Assembly: GCA_015060865.1 (NCBI GenBank)
Contig: SUXS01000024.1
Coordinates: forward strand, 1 to 35,748
Length of the DNA: 35,748 nt
Direction of reading: 5' to 3'
Source of the DNA: Bacteroidales bacterium
GTDB taxonomy: Bacteria; Bacteroidota; Bacteroidia; Bacteroidales; Bacteroidaceae
Part shown: positions 8,225 through 18,097 of the stretch, piece after piece
Layout: each line of letters opens with the position of its first letter
Numbering within the stretch: position 1 is the stretch's first letter
Notes under the pieces: model-generated
Seen by the model: the letters and a program-made list of their open reading frames with translations, nothing else
Told to the model about the DNA's origin: nothing
The model's database searches: none
Program-made: the position numbers and the translations under genes

Positions 8225-9763
8225 ATGCTAGTCAAAGTATACGGAGCAGCAGTACAAGGTGTAGATGCCACCATAGTCACCATTGAAGTAAACACGTCAA
8301 AGGGGATAAAATTTTTTCTTGTAGGACTCCCTGATACTGCCGTCAAAGAAAGCTACGAACGTATAAGAGCAGCCTTACTTAATACCGGATATAAGATAGC
8401 ACGCAATCAGATAACCGTCAACATGGCTCCTGCCGATATACGAAAGGAGGGGTCGGCCTATGACCTTCCTATTGCCATTGGAATATTGGCCGCAGGAGAG
8501 GAAATCACAAACGACAAACTATCTCGTTACCTCATCATGGGTGAGTTGGGACTTGACGGTAATCTCATGCCCATCAAAGGAGCACTACCTATTGCTATTA
8601 AAGCACGGGAATTGGGTTACGAGGGATTTATCCTTCCTAATCAAAATGCACGGGAAGCGGCTGTAGTGAACAATCTAAATGTATATGGTGTTGACAATAT
8701 AGTTCAAGTAGTACGTTTCCTTAACGGAGAGGACACATTGGAACCTACCATCGTAAATACCCGTGAAGAGTTCTTTGCACATCAGAATCAGTTTGAATTT
8801 GACTTTGCCGATGTCAAAGGACAAGAAAACGTAAAGCGTGCCTTTGAAGTAGCTGCTGCCGGCTCACACAATATTATTCTCATAGGACCACCTGGCTCAG
8901 GCAAGTCAATGATGGCCAAGCGCCTACCATCTATACTTCCTCCTTTATCGCTTTCTGAAAGTCTGGAGACCACCAAGATACACTCAGTGGCAGGACGTCT
9001 CGGAAAGGATGCATCGCTTGTAGCTATACGTCCCTTCCGCAGTCCACATCATACGATTTCATCTGTGGCCCTTGTAGGAGGAGGTACCAATCCGCAACCA
9101 GGCGAAATAAGCCTTGCTCATAATGGTGTATTATTTTGCGACGAGCTGCCCGAGTTTAACAGAAGTGTACTGGAGATGCTTCGCCAACCACTGGAAGACA
9201 GACATATCACCATTGCCCGAGCAAAGTATAGCATAGACTATCCGGCTAATTTCATGATGGTGGCCTCGATGAACCCTTGCCCTTGCGGATATTACAACCA
9301 CCCCACCAAAGCGTGTGTATGTAGCCCATCGCAAGTGCACAAATACCTCAACAAGATTAGTGGACCGCTACTTGACCGTATAGATATCCAAGTAGAAATA
9401 GTGCCTGTACCATTCGATGAGTTAACAAAAAACACATCTTCTGAAAGCAGTGCCAACATACGGGAACGAGTAATCAAAGCACGTCATATACAAGCTTTAC
9501 GCTTTGCTGAAGAACCAGGAATCCACTGCAATGCACAAATGACCCCACGTCTACTACAGAAATATGCACAACCTGACGAGCGAGGCAAAATCATGCTACA
9601 AAATGCCATGGAACGCCTAAATCTTTCAGCACGCGCCTATGACCGCATACTCAAAGTAGCAAGAACCATCGCCGATCTTGATAATAGCGAATTGGTACAA
9701 CCCACACACATAGCTGAAGCTATTAGCTACCGTAGTCTTGACCGAGAGAGTTGGGGAGGATAA
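8225..9763 (+). CDS. comM: ComM/YifB-family Mg-chelatase-like AAA+ ATPase
   Basis: A 512-residue protein of the YifB/ComM family. The N-terminal ChlI-like domain (about 1 to 190) has FFLVGLPDTAVKESYERIRA and NMAPADIRKEGSAYDLPIAI. The AAA+ core has Walker A GPPGSGKS (from residue 221), Walker B FCDELPEF, and a CPCGYYNHPTKACVC segment with paired cysteines as in the family. The C-terminal Mg-chelatase domain includes SARAYDRILKVARTIADLD. In Vibrio and Haemophilus, ComM is a branch-migration helicase that helps incorporate long DNA in transformation; the role in Bacteroidota is not established. It ends at a strong shared terminator. Confidence 0.92.
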   Translation: MLVKVYGAAVQGVDATIVTIEVNTSKGIKFFLVGLPDTAVKESYERIRAALLNTGYKIARNQITVNMAPADIRKEGSAYDLPIAIGILAAGEEITNDKLSRYLIMGELGLDGNLMPIKGALPIAIKARELGYEGFILPNQNAREAAVVNNLNVYGVDNIVQVVRFLNGEDTLEPTIVNTREEFFAHQNQFEFDFADVKGQENVKRAFEVAAAGSHNIILIGPPGSGKSMMAKRLPSILPPLSLSESLETTKIHSVAGRLGKDASLVAIRPFRSPHHTISSVALVGGGTNPQPGEISLAHNGVLFCDELPEFNRSVLEMLRQPLEDRHITIARAKYSIDYPANFMMVASMNPCPCGYYNHPTKACVCSPSQVHKYLNKISGPLLDRIDIQVEIVPVPFDELTKNTSSESSANIRERVIKARHIQALRFAEEPGIHCNAQMTPRLLQKYAQPDERGKIMLQNAMERLNLSARAYDRILKVARTIADLDNSELVQPTHIAEAISYRSLDRESWGG

Positions 9764-9826
9764 CCTCAGTAAGCTATATGCTAATAATCATCCCAGAAAT
9801 CTTAGTCATAAACAGTATCACTACCT

Positions 9827-9861
9827 AAAAATAGCCGCCGAAAATTTCGGCGGCTATTTTT
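9827..9861. terminator. Bidirectional intrinsic terminator between comM and the FKBP genes
   Basis: A 17-bp perfect inverted repeat with a single central base. Its GC core is AGCCGCCGAAA, and it is flanked by an A-run on the left and a T-run on the right. It can terminate transcripts from both the plus-strand comM and the convergent minus-strand FKBP gene. Confidence 0.9.
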
Positions 9862-9902
9862 ATATAATCTATTGATAATATTATTAACTGAATCTAAACA
9901 GA

Positions 9903-11168
9903 CTACTTTTCAATGTCAAGTAATTCCACTTCGAAAATGAGAGTAGAGAAAGGCTGAATAGTACCTGTATTTCGGCTACCATAAGCCAATTCCTGAGGAA
10001 TATAAAGCATCCATTTAGAACCTACAGGCATTAAGGTTAGAGCCTCTGTCCATCCTGAAATAACTTGAGTAACACCAAATGTGGCAGGTTCGTTACGCTT
10101 GTATGAACTGTCAAATTCAGTCCCGTCAATAAGTGTTCCGCGATAATGTACTTTCACTCTGTCAGTCTTTGCTGGTACGGCTCCTTTACCCTCTGTGATG
10201 ACCTTGTAGCAAAGACCGCTCTCCGTCTTTACTACACCTTCCGTCTTAGCAATCGAATCAAGGAAAGCAATGCCCTCAGCCTTGTTAGCACCAAACTCCT
10301 CCTCAAAACGTTCATTCTTGAGCTCTTCCATGAGACGCATTGCAACTTGCTGTGCCTCCATGGGATGCATAAGTTGTCCTTTTTCAGTTACACCAGCTAC
10401 AAAACCTGCCATGAAATTATTCTTGTTAAGCTCACCATTCTCCCCGAAAACATCACGAGTAATACCTGGAATAATCTGATTTGATACCTGCTGACCTATC
10501 TGGATACCTGTATAGAAAGCGCCTTTCTTCGCATTCTCACCAACCTTGATACCCTCTTTCAGTCCCTTCACAAAATCAGCCATATAAAGAGTGTCGACAC
10601 CCATACGATAGACAAGGAAGCTCTTCAACCCCTGAGTTTGCGCCAAACCCATAGCATAAGAGAACGTATCTATTTGGGCTGTGAGATTGTTTGTTGAATC
10701 AGTATTTTCTTGAATAACTTTCATGAGTCTCTTGGTTGTTTCCTGTGCCGTAGCAGGTTCCATCTTTTGTCCCTTTTCAGTTACACCAGCAATGAAGGCT
10801 TCAGTAAAGTTTTTCTTATTAAGTTGTTGACCTTCTTTACCTTCAAATATCTGCATATTCATCCCTGGTATGATTTCATTTACTACCTGCTGGCCTATCT
10901 GTGTACCAGAATAGTATGCATTCTTCTTCTCGTCAACATCTGATGCTGCAAGTACACCATCAACAAATTGATCCATATAAGTGGTATCCATATCCATGCG
11001 AGCCACAAGATAATCCTTCAAACCTTGTGTCTGCGCTATACCAATAGCATAAGAAAATGAGTCTACTTTTGTAGCTCCATTGAGGTCAACCTTGGGAGCG
11101 GTAGCACCACAACTTACGATAAATCCCGCTACGAGGGCCATTGTTACTGAAAAAATACTTTTCTTCAT
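9903..11168 (-). CDS. FKBP-type peptidyl-prolyl isomerase lipoprotein with a duplicated N-terminal domain
   Basis: A 421-residue protein with a lipoprotein signal (ALVAGFIVSCGATAP), so it likely acts in the periplasm or at the outer membrane as a folding helper. Two similar FKBP-N domains occur in tandem: SFSYAIGIAQTQGLKDYLVA with its ITEKGQ-like end, and TFSYAMGLAQTQGLKSFLVY with FVAGVTEKGQ. Each contains a conserved (T)IQIGQQV(S)N-type segment. A single C-terminal FKBP catalytic domain follows (VKVHYRGTLIDGTEFDSS, VISGWTEAL, STLIFEVELLDI). Usual Mip/FkpA-like proteins have one N-terminal domain and about 200 to 250 residues. The gene starts 21 bases after a second, shorter FKBP gene, probably in one operon. 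Confidence 0.92.
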   Translation of the reverse strand: MKKSIFSVTMALVAGFIVSCGATAPKVDLNGATKVDSFSYAIGIAQTQGLKDYLVARMDMDTTYMDQFVDGVLAASDVDEKKNAYYSGTQIGQQVVNEIIPGMNMQIFEGKEGQQLNKKNFTEAFIAGVTEKGQKMEPATAQETTKRLMKVIQENTDSTNNLTAQIDTFSYAMGLAQTQGLKSFLVYRMGVDTLYMADFVKGLKEGIKVGENAKKGAFYTGIQIGQQVSNQIIPGITRDVFGENGELNKNNFMAGFVAGVTEKGQLMHPMEAQQVAMRLMEELKNERFEEEFGANKAEGIAFLDSIAKTEGVVKTESGLCYKVITEGKGAVPAKTDRVKVHYRGTLIDGTEFDSSYKRNEPATFGVTQVISGWTEALTLMPVGSKWMLYIPQELAYGSRNTGTIQPFSTLIFEVELLDIEK

Positions 11169-11189
11169 GATTTTTGTTTTTTATAATAA

Positions 11190-11771
11190 TTATAACACAT
11201 TCAATAATTCTACCTCAAAAACTAGTGTACTGTAAGGAGGTATAGCACCACCTGCACCCTGCTCACCATAACCAAGATTATAAGGAATATAGAGTTTCCA
11301 CTTATCACCCTCACTCATCAACTGAAGAGCCTCTACCCATCCTGAAATCACCTGATTGACACCAAACACAGCTGGCTCGCCACGCTGAATAGAGCTATCA
11401 AAGAGAGTACCATCAACCAAGCGACCCTCATAATGACAACGTACCTTGTCGGTAGCGTTCGGCTTACGACCTTCACCGGATTTCAAAACCTCATATTGCA
11501 GTCCACTAGGTAATGTAACCACACCAGGACGCTCCTTGTTCATTTTCAAAAACATCTCACCCTGCTCAATTGCAGCAGCATGAGCTTGCTTCTCCATTTC
11601 TGAAAAATGTGCATTTACAATCTGCTGTGCTTCACTAAAACTGAGTGCAGTCTCCTTTCCTTCCAGCACATCACGAATTGCTTGTACAAAGTCATCTACA
11701 CTTACGGCAGCTCCCATAGAGAGCAGTTGCTGCGCGATGCCAAGCCCAAGACCATAACTGAATTTATCCAT
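11190..11771 (-). CDS. FKBP-type peptidyl-prolyl isomerase
   Basis: A 193-residue protein from the start MDKFSYGLGLGIAQQLLSMG. It has an FKBP-N domain (to about residue 85) and a C-terminal FKBP domain with VRCHYEGRLVDGTLFDSSIQ, QVISGWVEALQLM, YGEQGAGGAIPPYSTLVFEV. No signal peptide is seen, so it is probably cytoplasmic, in contrast to its lipoprotein neighbour. A start at 11792 is also open, but a -7-like box at 11802-11809 would leave almost no leader, so 11771 is preferred. It catalyses cis-trans isomerisation of prolyl bonds. It lies 21 bases upstream of the larger FKBP gene. Confidence 0.9.
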   Translation of the reverse strand: MDKFSYGLGLGIAQQLLSMGAAVSVDDFVQAIRDVLEGKETALSFSEAQQIVNAHFSEMEKQAHAAAIEQGEMFLKMNKERPGVVTLPSGLQYEVLKSGEGRKPNATDKVRCHYEGRLVDGTLFDSSIQRGEPAVFGVNQVISGWVEALQLMSEGDKWKLYIPYNLGYGEQGAGGAIPPYSTLVFEVELLNVL

Positions 11772-11801
11772 AATAATTATCCGTTGATTCAAAAAACGGG
11801 C

Positions 11802-11809
11802 AAGTTTAC
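11802..11809 (-). promoter_or_regulatory. Possible -7 box for the FKBP operon
   Basis: On the minus strand this reads TAAACTTG, one base from TAnnTTTG. It lies 30 bases before the preferred start of the short FKBP gene. No clear -33 TTTG was found. Confidence 0.3.
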
Positions 11810-11872
11810 GCTTTTTATCTGAATCTTAACGGATTCTTGGATGTATTTTTTGTTATTTTTACATTTGAAAGA

Positions 11873-13207
11873 TCAAATTGCAGGCAAGCTGTTACCATTT
11901 ATTTTTCTATAAAGGTCAAGTGCAAATACATCTGTCATACCTGACAAGTAGTCAAAAACAGCTTGAACCTTTCCATAAAGAGTAGAAGCATACATGTCAT
12001 ACTGCTCACTCACCCGATCAATAAGCAAACGGGAATAGGCTTTTTCTGGATGCATCGTTGCATCTACCATCAATTCTATAAGTGTATTGATAATTCTAAA
12101 ACCTGCCAATTCTATGTCCAAGACATCACGCGAACGATATATCTTCTGTACAGAAATCTCAGAACAAGATTTATACGCATCCTTGCATCGTGGGGTTATA
12201 TGCTTTATAAGACTTCCCTCAAAAGAACCCTGTAGAATCTCTTTCTCATGCAGAACAAAAGCTTCTGCACATTCATCAATTAGAATACCTATAATTTTAG
12301 AACGCAAATAAGCTATCTGCTCATTCTTATCTGTAACCATATTGAACACCTCTTCAATACGGCACTTGTAACCATCATCCACAAAAGAAAGAAGAAGATC
12401 TACCGTGTCTTTATGAGTGAGAATCTTCAATTTGTAGGCATCCTCAATATCCATTAGCTGATAACATATATCATCAGCTGCTTCCACCAAATATACAAGA
12501 GGATATCGGCAATATTTAAGAGGAGCACCGGCAGGACTCAAACAAATAAGCCCCAATTCATCAGCAATAGTACGAAAAGTTTCCGCTTCGGTCTGGAAGA
12601 AACCAAATTTTGGTTTACCATTTGCATAATGAGATGAATACGGATATTTTACTATAGATGCCAAAGTTGAATAAGTTAGTGCAAATCCACCATGTCGCCT
12701 ACCCTTAAACTGATGAACCAATAGGCGGAAAGCATTGGCATTACCCTCAAAATGAATTATGTCATCCCACTCCTCTGAAGTAAAATGTTCTTTCAATTTC
12801 TTACCTTCTCCTTCCGAAAAATAAGTAGAAATAGCTCGTTCTCCCGAATGACCAAAAGGTGGATTGCCAAGATCATGAGCTAAACAAGCAGCCGAAACAA
12901 TGCAACCAATATCTTCTATCAATGAATCAACCAGCTCTGGATATTTATTTGTAAGCATACGGCTAACCTTGTTACCTAACGAACGCCCCACACATGAAAC
13001 CTCAAGGCTATGTGTCAATCTGTTATGCACAAATACGCTTCCAGGTAGAGGAAACACTTGTGTCTTATTTTGCAAACGGCGAAAAGGAGCCGAAAAAACT
13101 AAACGATCATAATCACGTAAAAACTCAGAACGGCCATCAGACTCTAATACATGATAAGCCTCCATTCCAAGCCGTTTTGTCGATATCAACGTTTTCCAAT
13201 CCATCAT
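11873..13207 (-). CDS. dgt: Deoxyguanosinetriphosphate triphosphohydrolase-like HD protein
   Basis: A 444-residue protein of the dGTPase family, which removes triphosphate from dNTPs, mainly dGTP. It shows YDRLVFSAPFRRLQNKTQVF, then NRLTHSLEVSCVGRSLG with the first metal His. The HD motif is in AACLAHDLGNPPFGHSGERA, and EAADDICYQLMDIEDAYKL supplies the last Asp. All the usual HD metal ligands appear present. The first codon may be either of the two adjacent ATGs (13207 or 13204). The enzyme helps balance dNTP pools and in some bacteria limits phage; the sequence does not show which role applies. It reads toward the FKBP operon across a 101-base gap. Confidence 0.93.
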   Translation of the reverse strand: MMDWKTLISTKRLGMEAYHVLESDGRSEFLRDYDRLVFSAPFRRLQNKTQVFPLPGSVFVHNRLTHSLEVSCVGRSLGNKVSRMLTNKYPELVDSLIEDIGCIVSAACLAHDLGNPPFGHSGERAISTYFSEGEGKKLKEHFTSEEWDDIIHFEGNANAFRLLVHQFKGRRHGGFALTYSTLASIVKYPYSSHYANGKPKFGFFQTEAETFRTIADELGLICLSPAGAPLKYCRYPLVYLVEAADDICYQLMDIEDAYKLKILTHKDTVDLLLSFVDDGYKCRIEEVFNMVTDKNEQIAYLRSKIIGILIDECAEAFVLHEKEILQGSFEGSLIKHITPRCKDAYKSCSEISVQKIYRSRDVLDIELAGFRIINTLIELMVDATMHPEKAYSRLLIDRVSEQYDMYASTLYGKVQAVFDYLSGMTDVFALDLYRKINGNSLPAI

Positions 13208-13294
13208 ATACCCAAAAAATTAATAAACAATCCCCCGTAAGAAGTAAAAAAGTAAGGGGTAACTCAAAATCCTTTTAAGCTACCCCTTCACATT

Positions 13295-16200
13295 TTATCT
13301 CACCCACACTTTCTTTCCATTGACAATATATAAACCAGAAGGTAATCCTTCGAGATTGGTAGCAGCGGAACGTACACAAACACCAGTAACACTATAGACA
13401 TCAGCTGGATAATTATCGTTTACTGGCGATGTAGGCGCATCAATGCCATTCACAATACTCTCATCTATTGATCCATAATAGTAAATTCTGAAATTGTCAA
13501 AAATCGTCCAATATGAATCTGCTGAGCTAGCACATTTCAGACCTATTTTGAGGTTTTTACCATCCTCTGCTACAGAAGTGATAAGGGCATTGTCATACAA
13601 TCCTTTAGCAAAATACAAATTTGCGGCCTGCATATTATTAGGAACATAACGGGGAGGTATGTCAGTAACTTGAATCTCATCTCCCCCAAGTTTGTTAGTA
13701 CGGGCCTCTGAAGCTATATGTTGTATTGTTTTTGATTCAGTACCTGCATAAAGTTTGGTAGTCACTTTGTTGGTTCCTGCAATATAATCTGCATAAGTAG
13801 TCACTGCATTACCAGGACGCTGATATGCTTGCACGCGTATCTGATAAGTACCTGCAGGCAACGAAATAAGCGTTTGATTAAAATCAAATGTTTTCTGGAA
13901 ATACTCCATACAAGAAAAACTTAAGGTAGGAGAATCGGACCATCCTTCCGAATTATCAATAGCAGCATTGACTATCATATAAGTGAGATCAAAAGGATGA
14001 GCAGCATCAATAGGAGTGGCATGACATAGGAATGTGTATAATGCCTCTTTAGCAACAGCTATAAGTGTATTAACCTCCTCGGGATCTGTTAATGCATCTC
14101 GCTTGGATTCAATATCACTAACTACTGCATGAATGGCTGCATCAACACCTTCGATTTCCTCTGTATGCGGCACAGCTACAATACCCTTAATACGCTCAAG
14201 AATATCATCAAGTTCGACAAGATAAGCACTTATACGTGCTGTCTCAAAACGAACTGCTTGATCAGCAGTAAGAAACAACCAACGCTGAATGGAAGCAGCA
14301 TTACCGAGATTAAACGCTGCAGTAGCCACAGTTCCTTTATTAGAAGCTACAAGAGTTGTTGGATTAAGTTTGTGCTCTGGATGAATAATCCAATACCCAC
14401 GCAAGTTCATTTCACTATCATCACTACCAACAGTAACATCTACACGTGAACGCATCAAATGGAAATTATCATTAACTGTTATAGAACTACGTACTGCTGT
14501 ACGGATACCATTTGTACCTGTACCATTATAGGTAATATAACGTCCTGTAGCGGCATTGCGCAATTGATAATAGCTGTTGGTAGGATTAAAGGTAATATAC
14601 CAAGCAGCACTGTCATTGGCAAGTGCCGTAGCGGCATTCATCTCCTTCCAAACAAGATAACCTTTGGTATTTTGCACAAGATATGAGGAATAAAGTCCAT
14701 ACTTATCATTTTCATTCTTGATGTAATACTTGATGGTATCCTCCTGCTCAAACACATAAGCAGGAGTAGCAAATCCGCCTGTAGGAGGCAGACCATCCTC
14801 ACCGAGTGCCTGATAGATAAGCGTGTTACAGATGTAGAGAATAGGCTGACCATTGTCTTCGTGCGCGCCATTAACACCATAGGGCCACATATGAGTACCG
14901 TCACCAGTCATTACAGCCGTAGAACTGTTGTCAAGGAAACGCAGCACTTCTGTTGCACGATCACCCAACCAGTCACCACGTCCACTACCAGCACGCATTG
15001 GCGAATTTCCATCGTTCCAAATGCTATGGGTTCCTACACCGATGGCATGACCTAATTCGTGCAAAATGGTACCGGTACGCTGATACGAGGCATTGGGACC
15101 TACACGCATCCAACCACCATATGAGCAGTCGGCCGTAGGTGTACCCGAACCATAATGCACCTGTGTAGTAAGGCCATTTATGCTGGTATAGGTGTTCAGA
15201 TAATTCACGGCATCCTCCACAGCAGTGGCAATACGTTCGTTGGCAGCAGCATCGGCACCGTAGTCATAGGTCCATTTCACCTTACCTGCGGGCAGGGTAA
15301 TCACTTTCTTTACCTCACCATAGCCTACAGCATAGTCCTTGGTCATTGCATATGCACGTACATAATATATAGTAGATGGATCTAGATTCTCCATTGCATA
15401 GATACGTCCACTTTGTGAATAATATTTGGTGGAACGATTGTCAAGCACGGTAGGATTAGGTTCCGTACTCCAACAGAAACCTTGTTCTAATAAATTTGTA
15501 CCACTTACAGTACTACGACCTAAAGCTACAGTAGAACCTCGAGCAACATAATGATGTGTTGTGACAGTAGGAACAGTACCTGTAGCATTAAGCACCCTAT
15601 ATTTAAAAATTGCATTCTTAAGTTCTTCTGTAGCTACATCCATAGCTTCGGAAGTTGTTTCCGACTCATTTGCTGTCTGACGTGCTTTGTTTATGGTTTC
15701 TTGCAATTCGGCAGCTCCATTACCAGTACCATCAGCGTAAAGTAAAACAGCTTCGTCAATAACTGCCAATAGATTGGTATGGGCTGTTTTCAACTTTTTG
15801 TATAATGCTACAGCTGAATTTAATTCCATTGTAGCAGTATCTAATTGTGAAGCTGTTGCTTCTGTATTATTTACAATCTCTGTAGCTTTGTCTATAGCTG
15901 ACTGTAAATCAGAAGCTCCATATCCTGTACCATCACCTAACTGAGCTGTAGCTGTCTTTATAGCCTTCTGCAAATTAGAGTAGGCATCCTGTAAAGTCTC
16001 AAAAATTTCCACTGCTTCATTAAGCGCTACAGTAGCAGCTACTTGATCCTCAGGAGTAGCTGTACTATCGTTTTGAATTATGGTAGCGGAATCAATAGCT
16101 GCTTTCAAGTCATCAATTCCATTGGCATCAGTATTTCTTTCATATGTTCTATTGGCACTTTTTAGCGTGCTCGTCAAAATAGAACCATCCCAAGTATGAC

Positions 16201-16825
16201 TAAATATACGAATATAATCAATTGACAATTTAGCTGAACTACCAGAACCTCCATCAGCAGCCTTCATACCAATTTGTATTTTACCTGACCGTTTGGTAAG
16301 GAGTTTGACAAAAAGAGTATCAACAGTCCACTTTTTGATAGGAAAATCACTTACGGTAGACATTATAGACGTCCCTGACGAAGGAATCCATCCGAAAAGA
16401 CTATTACCAGCTGTAACCGAACCGCTGTTATAATAAGCAGCCACTATAGAATACTCACCTTTCGGAAGAGATACGTTTTGATAAAGTTTTATAGATTCAG
16501 ACCATCCTGTACTAAGAGCTAGTACACCGCCTTCAGTAGTACCATCCACATTAGTAGTGGGCACACTTGCCCCATTAAAAGTTTTTTGGGTTTTTACTTG
16601 ATAGGTTCCAACGATGGTATAGTTTACAGAATAGTCGTTGATCCATCCATCTACTGGAAGCATTTCTTGAGTTACATTACCTGTAACACCTACTTTGTAA
16701 TCATAATTTGTATCAAAACCTGCATTCTTGAGATAAAGTGCAGTAACATCAACTTGCGACATTGCTGCTGAATATGTCAGCAGTGTGCATAAAGCAACGA
16801 GCAGTGTTTGTTTGTTGTTTCTCAT
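13295..16825 (-). CDS. Secreted multidomain zinc-metalloprotease-like protein, T9SS cargo
   Basis: A 1176-residue protein with a signal peptide (residues 1 to about 23). A beta-sandwich, carbohydrate-binding-like region spans about 25 to 215. Three FIVAR-like helical repeats lie at about 220 to 400, each near 60 residues; two contain DGTGYGASDLQSAIDKA or DGTGNGAAELQETINKA. A fibronectin-III-like domain follows (about 405 to 510). The protease-like domain has TILHELGHAIGVGTHSIW, with HELGH at 589 to 593. Further beta domains include RYITYNGTGTNG, and a last carbohydrate-binding-like domain precedes the end VYSVTGVCVRSAATNLEGLP SGLYIVNGKKVWVR, a T9SS sorting signal. It probably acts at the cell surface on host or dietary glycoproteins. 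The zinc motif spacing is unusual (see findings). The substrate is unknown. Confidence 0.8.
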   Translation of the reverse strand: MRNNKQTLLVALCTLLTYSAAMSQVDVTALYLKNAGFDTNYDYKVGVTGNVTQEMLPVDGWINDYSVNYTIVGTYQVKTQKTFNGASVPTTNVDGTTEGGVLALSTGWSESIKLYQNVSLPKGEYSIVAAYYNSGSVTAGNSLFGWIPSSGTSIMSTVSDFPIKKWTVDTLFVKLLTKRSGKIQIGMKAADGGSGSSAKLSIDYIRIFSHTWDGSILTSTLKSANRTYERNTDANGIDDLKAAIDSATIIQNDSTATPEDQVAATVALNEAVEIFETLQDAYSNLQKAIKTATAQLGDGTGYGASDLQSAIDKATEIVNNTEATASQLDTATMELNSAVALYKKLKTAHTNLLAVIDEAVLLYADGTGNGAAELQETINKARQTANESETTSEAMDVATEELKNAIFKYRVLNATGTVPTVTTHHYVARGSTVALGRSTVSGTNLLEQGFCWSTEPNPTVLDNRSTKYYSQSGRIYAMENLDPSTIYYVRAYAMTKDYAVGYGEVKKVITLPAGKVKWTYDYGADAAANERIATAVEDAVNYLNTYTSINGLTTQVHYGSGTPTADCSYGGWMRVGPNASYQRTGTILHELGHAIGVGTHSIWNDGNSPMRAGSGRGDWLGDRATEVLRFLDNSSTAVMTGDGTHMWPYGVNGAHEDNGQPILYICNTLIYQALGEDGLPPTGGFATPAYVFEQEDTIKYYIKNENDKYGLYSSYLVQNTKGYLVWKEMNAATALANDSAAWYITFNPTNSYYQLRNAATGRYITYNGTGTNGIRTAVRSSITVNDNFHLMRSRVDVTVGSDDSEMNLRGYWIIHPEHKLNPTTLVASNKGTVATAAFNLGNAASIQRWLFLTADQAVRFETARISAYLVELDDILERIKGIVAVPHTEEIEGVDAAIHAVVSDIESKRDALTDPEEVNTLIAVAKEALYTFLCHATPIDAAHPFDLTYMIVNAAIDNSEGWSDSPTLSFSCMEYFQKTFDFNQTLISLPAGTYQIRVQAYQRPGNAVTTYADYIAGTNKVTTKLYAGTESKTIQHIASEARTNKLGGDEIQVTDIPPRYVPNNMQAANLYFAKGLYDNALITSVAEDGKNLKIGLKCASSADSYWTIFDNFRIYYYGSIDESIVNGIDAPTSPVNDNYPADVYSVTGVCVRSAATNLEGLPSGLYIVNGKKVWVR

Positions 16826-16968
16826 TTTTATGTTTATTAAAAAATAATCTTATGAAATATGACTTATTTTTTTATAATAGTACTAGATACTAATATAAGC
16901 ACATAGATTGTATATTATTTACTTACATAAATATTTTACATAGAGAATTTTATATAATCATTGTTTTG

Positions 16969-16976
16969 CAAATATA
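16969..16976 (-). promoter_or_regulatory. Probable -7 box for the metalloprotease gene
   Basis: On the minus strand this reads TATATTTG, a full match to TAnnTTTG. A TTGG lies about 20 bases upstream as a weak -33. The implied leader is about 135 bases and very AT-rich; no folded element was recognised in it. Confidence 0.5.
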
Positions 16977-17038
16977 ACATTTTTGTTTTAATACATCCAA
17001 GCATATTCAATAAAATATACTAACATAGATTAATATAG

Positions 17039-17908
17039 CTATTCTACTGGATTCACTTCGATTACGCATTGTGATATCTTATAATCCTTTAATAACTTAC
17101 GAAGTGAATTTTTAAGTATTTCTATATCGCTGATATTAGTAAGTGGAGAAGTCAATATAACTTCAGCCATGTGGTATTCATTATCCAAGCTCCACACATA
17201 AAACTGACGTAATTCGACAATACCTGAAAGTGATTTTACCTTAGCCTTCAAAGTTTCATAATCAACAGATGTAGGAACTCCTTCAAGTACAATACGAAAA
17301 GCTACAATAAGATTATATACAACATTATATAAAATGTAAATTGATATACATACTGACAATATTGGATCAAGTAATGGAATATTTACAAATATCATTACAA
17401 TACTAGCTAACAATACCACTACCCAACCTAGACAATCGCCCAACAAATGAAGTGAAACCATCCGTTGATTTACACTTATACCTTTCCATGTCCGCCAAAC
17501 AGCTAGTCCTTTGAATAAAATGGCTAATATAGCAAACCATAGCATACCTTCGGCATCGACCTTTTCAGGGGATATAATACGTTTAATACTTTCATAAAAT
17601 ACTATTGAAGAACCACTCAGTAAAATAAAAGCATTTACAAATGCCCCTAATAGTGTAAATCGACGATAACCAAAAGTATATTTAGATGTAGGATGATGTC
17701 TTGCAATACGTTCAAATAGCCATGCCATCGCTATAGAAAAAGTACATCCTAAATCGTGAATTGAATCGGAAATAATAGCCATACTATTTGTAAGCCACCC
17801 TCCGATAAGTGAAATGGTAGTAAAAGCTAAATTAATAAAAAACGCAGATGATATATTTTTACTTACTACTTTACTATTAGTATGTAAATGTATATGATTA
17901 TGTGTCAT
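17039..17908 (-). CDS. Cation diffusion facilitator (CDF) family metal transporter
   Basis: A 289-residue inner-membrane protein that exports divalent metals, most often zinc. The start MTHNHIHLHTN at 17908 gives a His-rich N-terminus; the longer start at 17920 adds only four residues. About six membrane helices are visible. Metal-site motifs are SDSIHDLG in the second helix and HLLGDCLGW in the fifth, the paired HxxxD-type pattern of zinc CDFs. A cytoplasmic C-terminal domain follows (VPTSVDYETLKAKVKSLSGI, HMAEVILTS). The gene and both flanks are much richer in A+T than the neighbours, consistent with acquisition or weak expression. The metal is inferred from the family. Confidence 0.92.
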   Translation of the reverse strand: MTHNHIHLHTNSKVVSKNISSAFFINLAFTTISLIGGWLTNSMAIISDSIHDLGCTFSIAMAWLFERIARHHPTSKYTFGYRRFTLLGAFVNAFILLSGSSIVFYESIKRIISPEKVDAEGMLWFAILAILFKGLAVWRTWKGISVNQRMVSLHLLGDCLGWVVVLLASIVMIFVNIPLLDPILSVCISIYILYNVVYNLIVAFRIVLEGVPTSVDYETLKAKVKSLSGIVELRQFYVWSLDNEYHMAEVILTSPLTNISDIEILKNSLRKLLKDYKISQCVIEVNPVE

Positions 17909-18097
17909 GAATAATATCAATATAAAAAAACATGCAAATGTACTGAAAAATAACTAAATAACTATAACAAAAAAAAATGATTTAGTATATTACAAACTTT
18001 AACTTGGAATTTAAATTCCACATACTGTAATGAATAACGTATTATTTCATTCATTACATAATCTCGTTATAGGTTTAGCTAAATATATTAAACATAT

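Noticed and set aside
14446..14465. Second parS-like site around CACGTG-type sequence
   Set aside because: Only the central ACACGTGAA part fits; the outer TGTT and AACA arms do not match.
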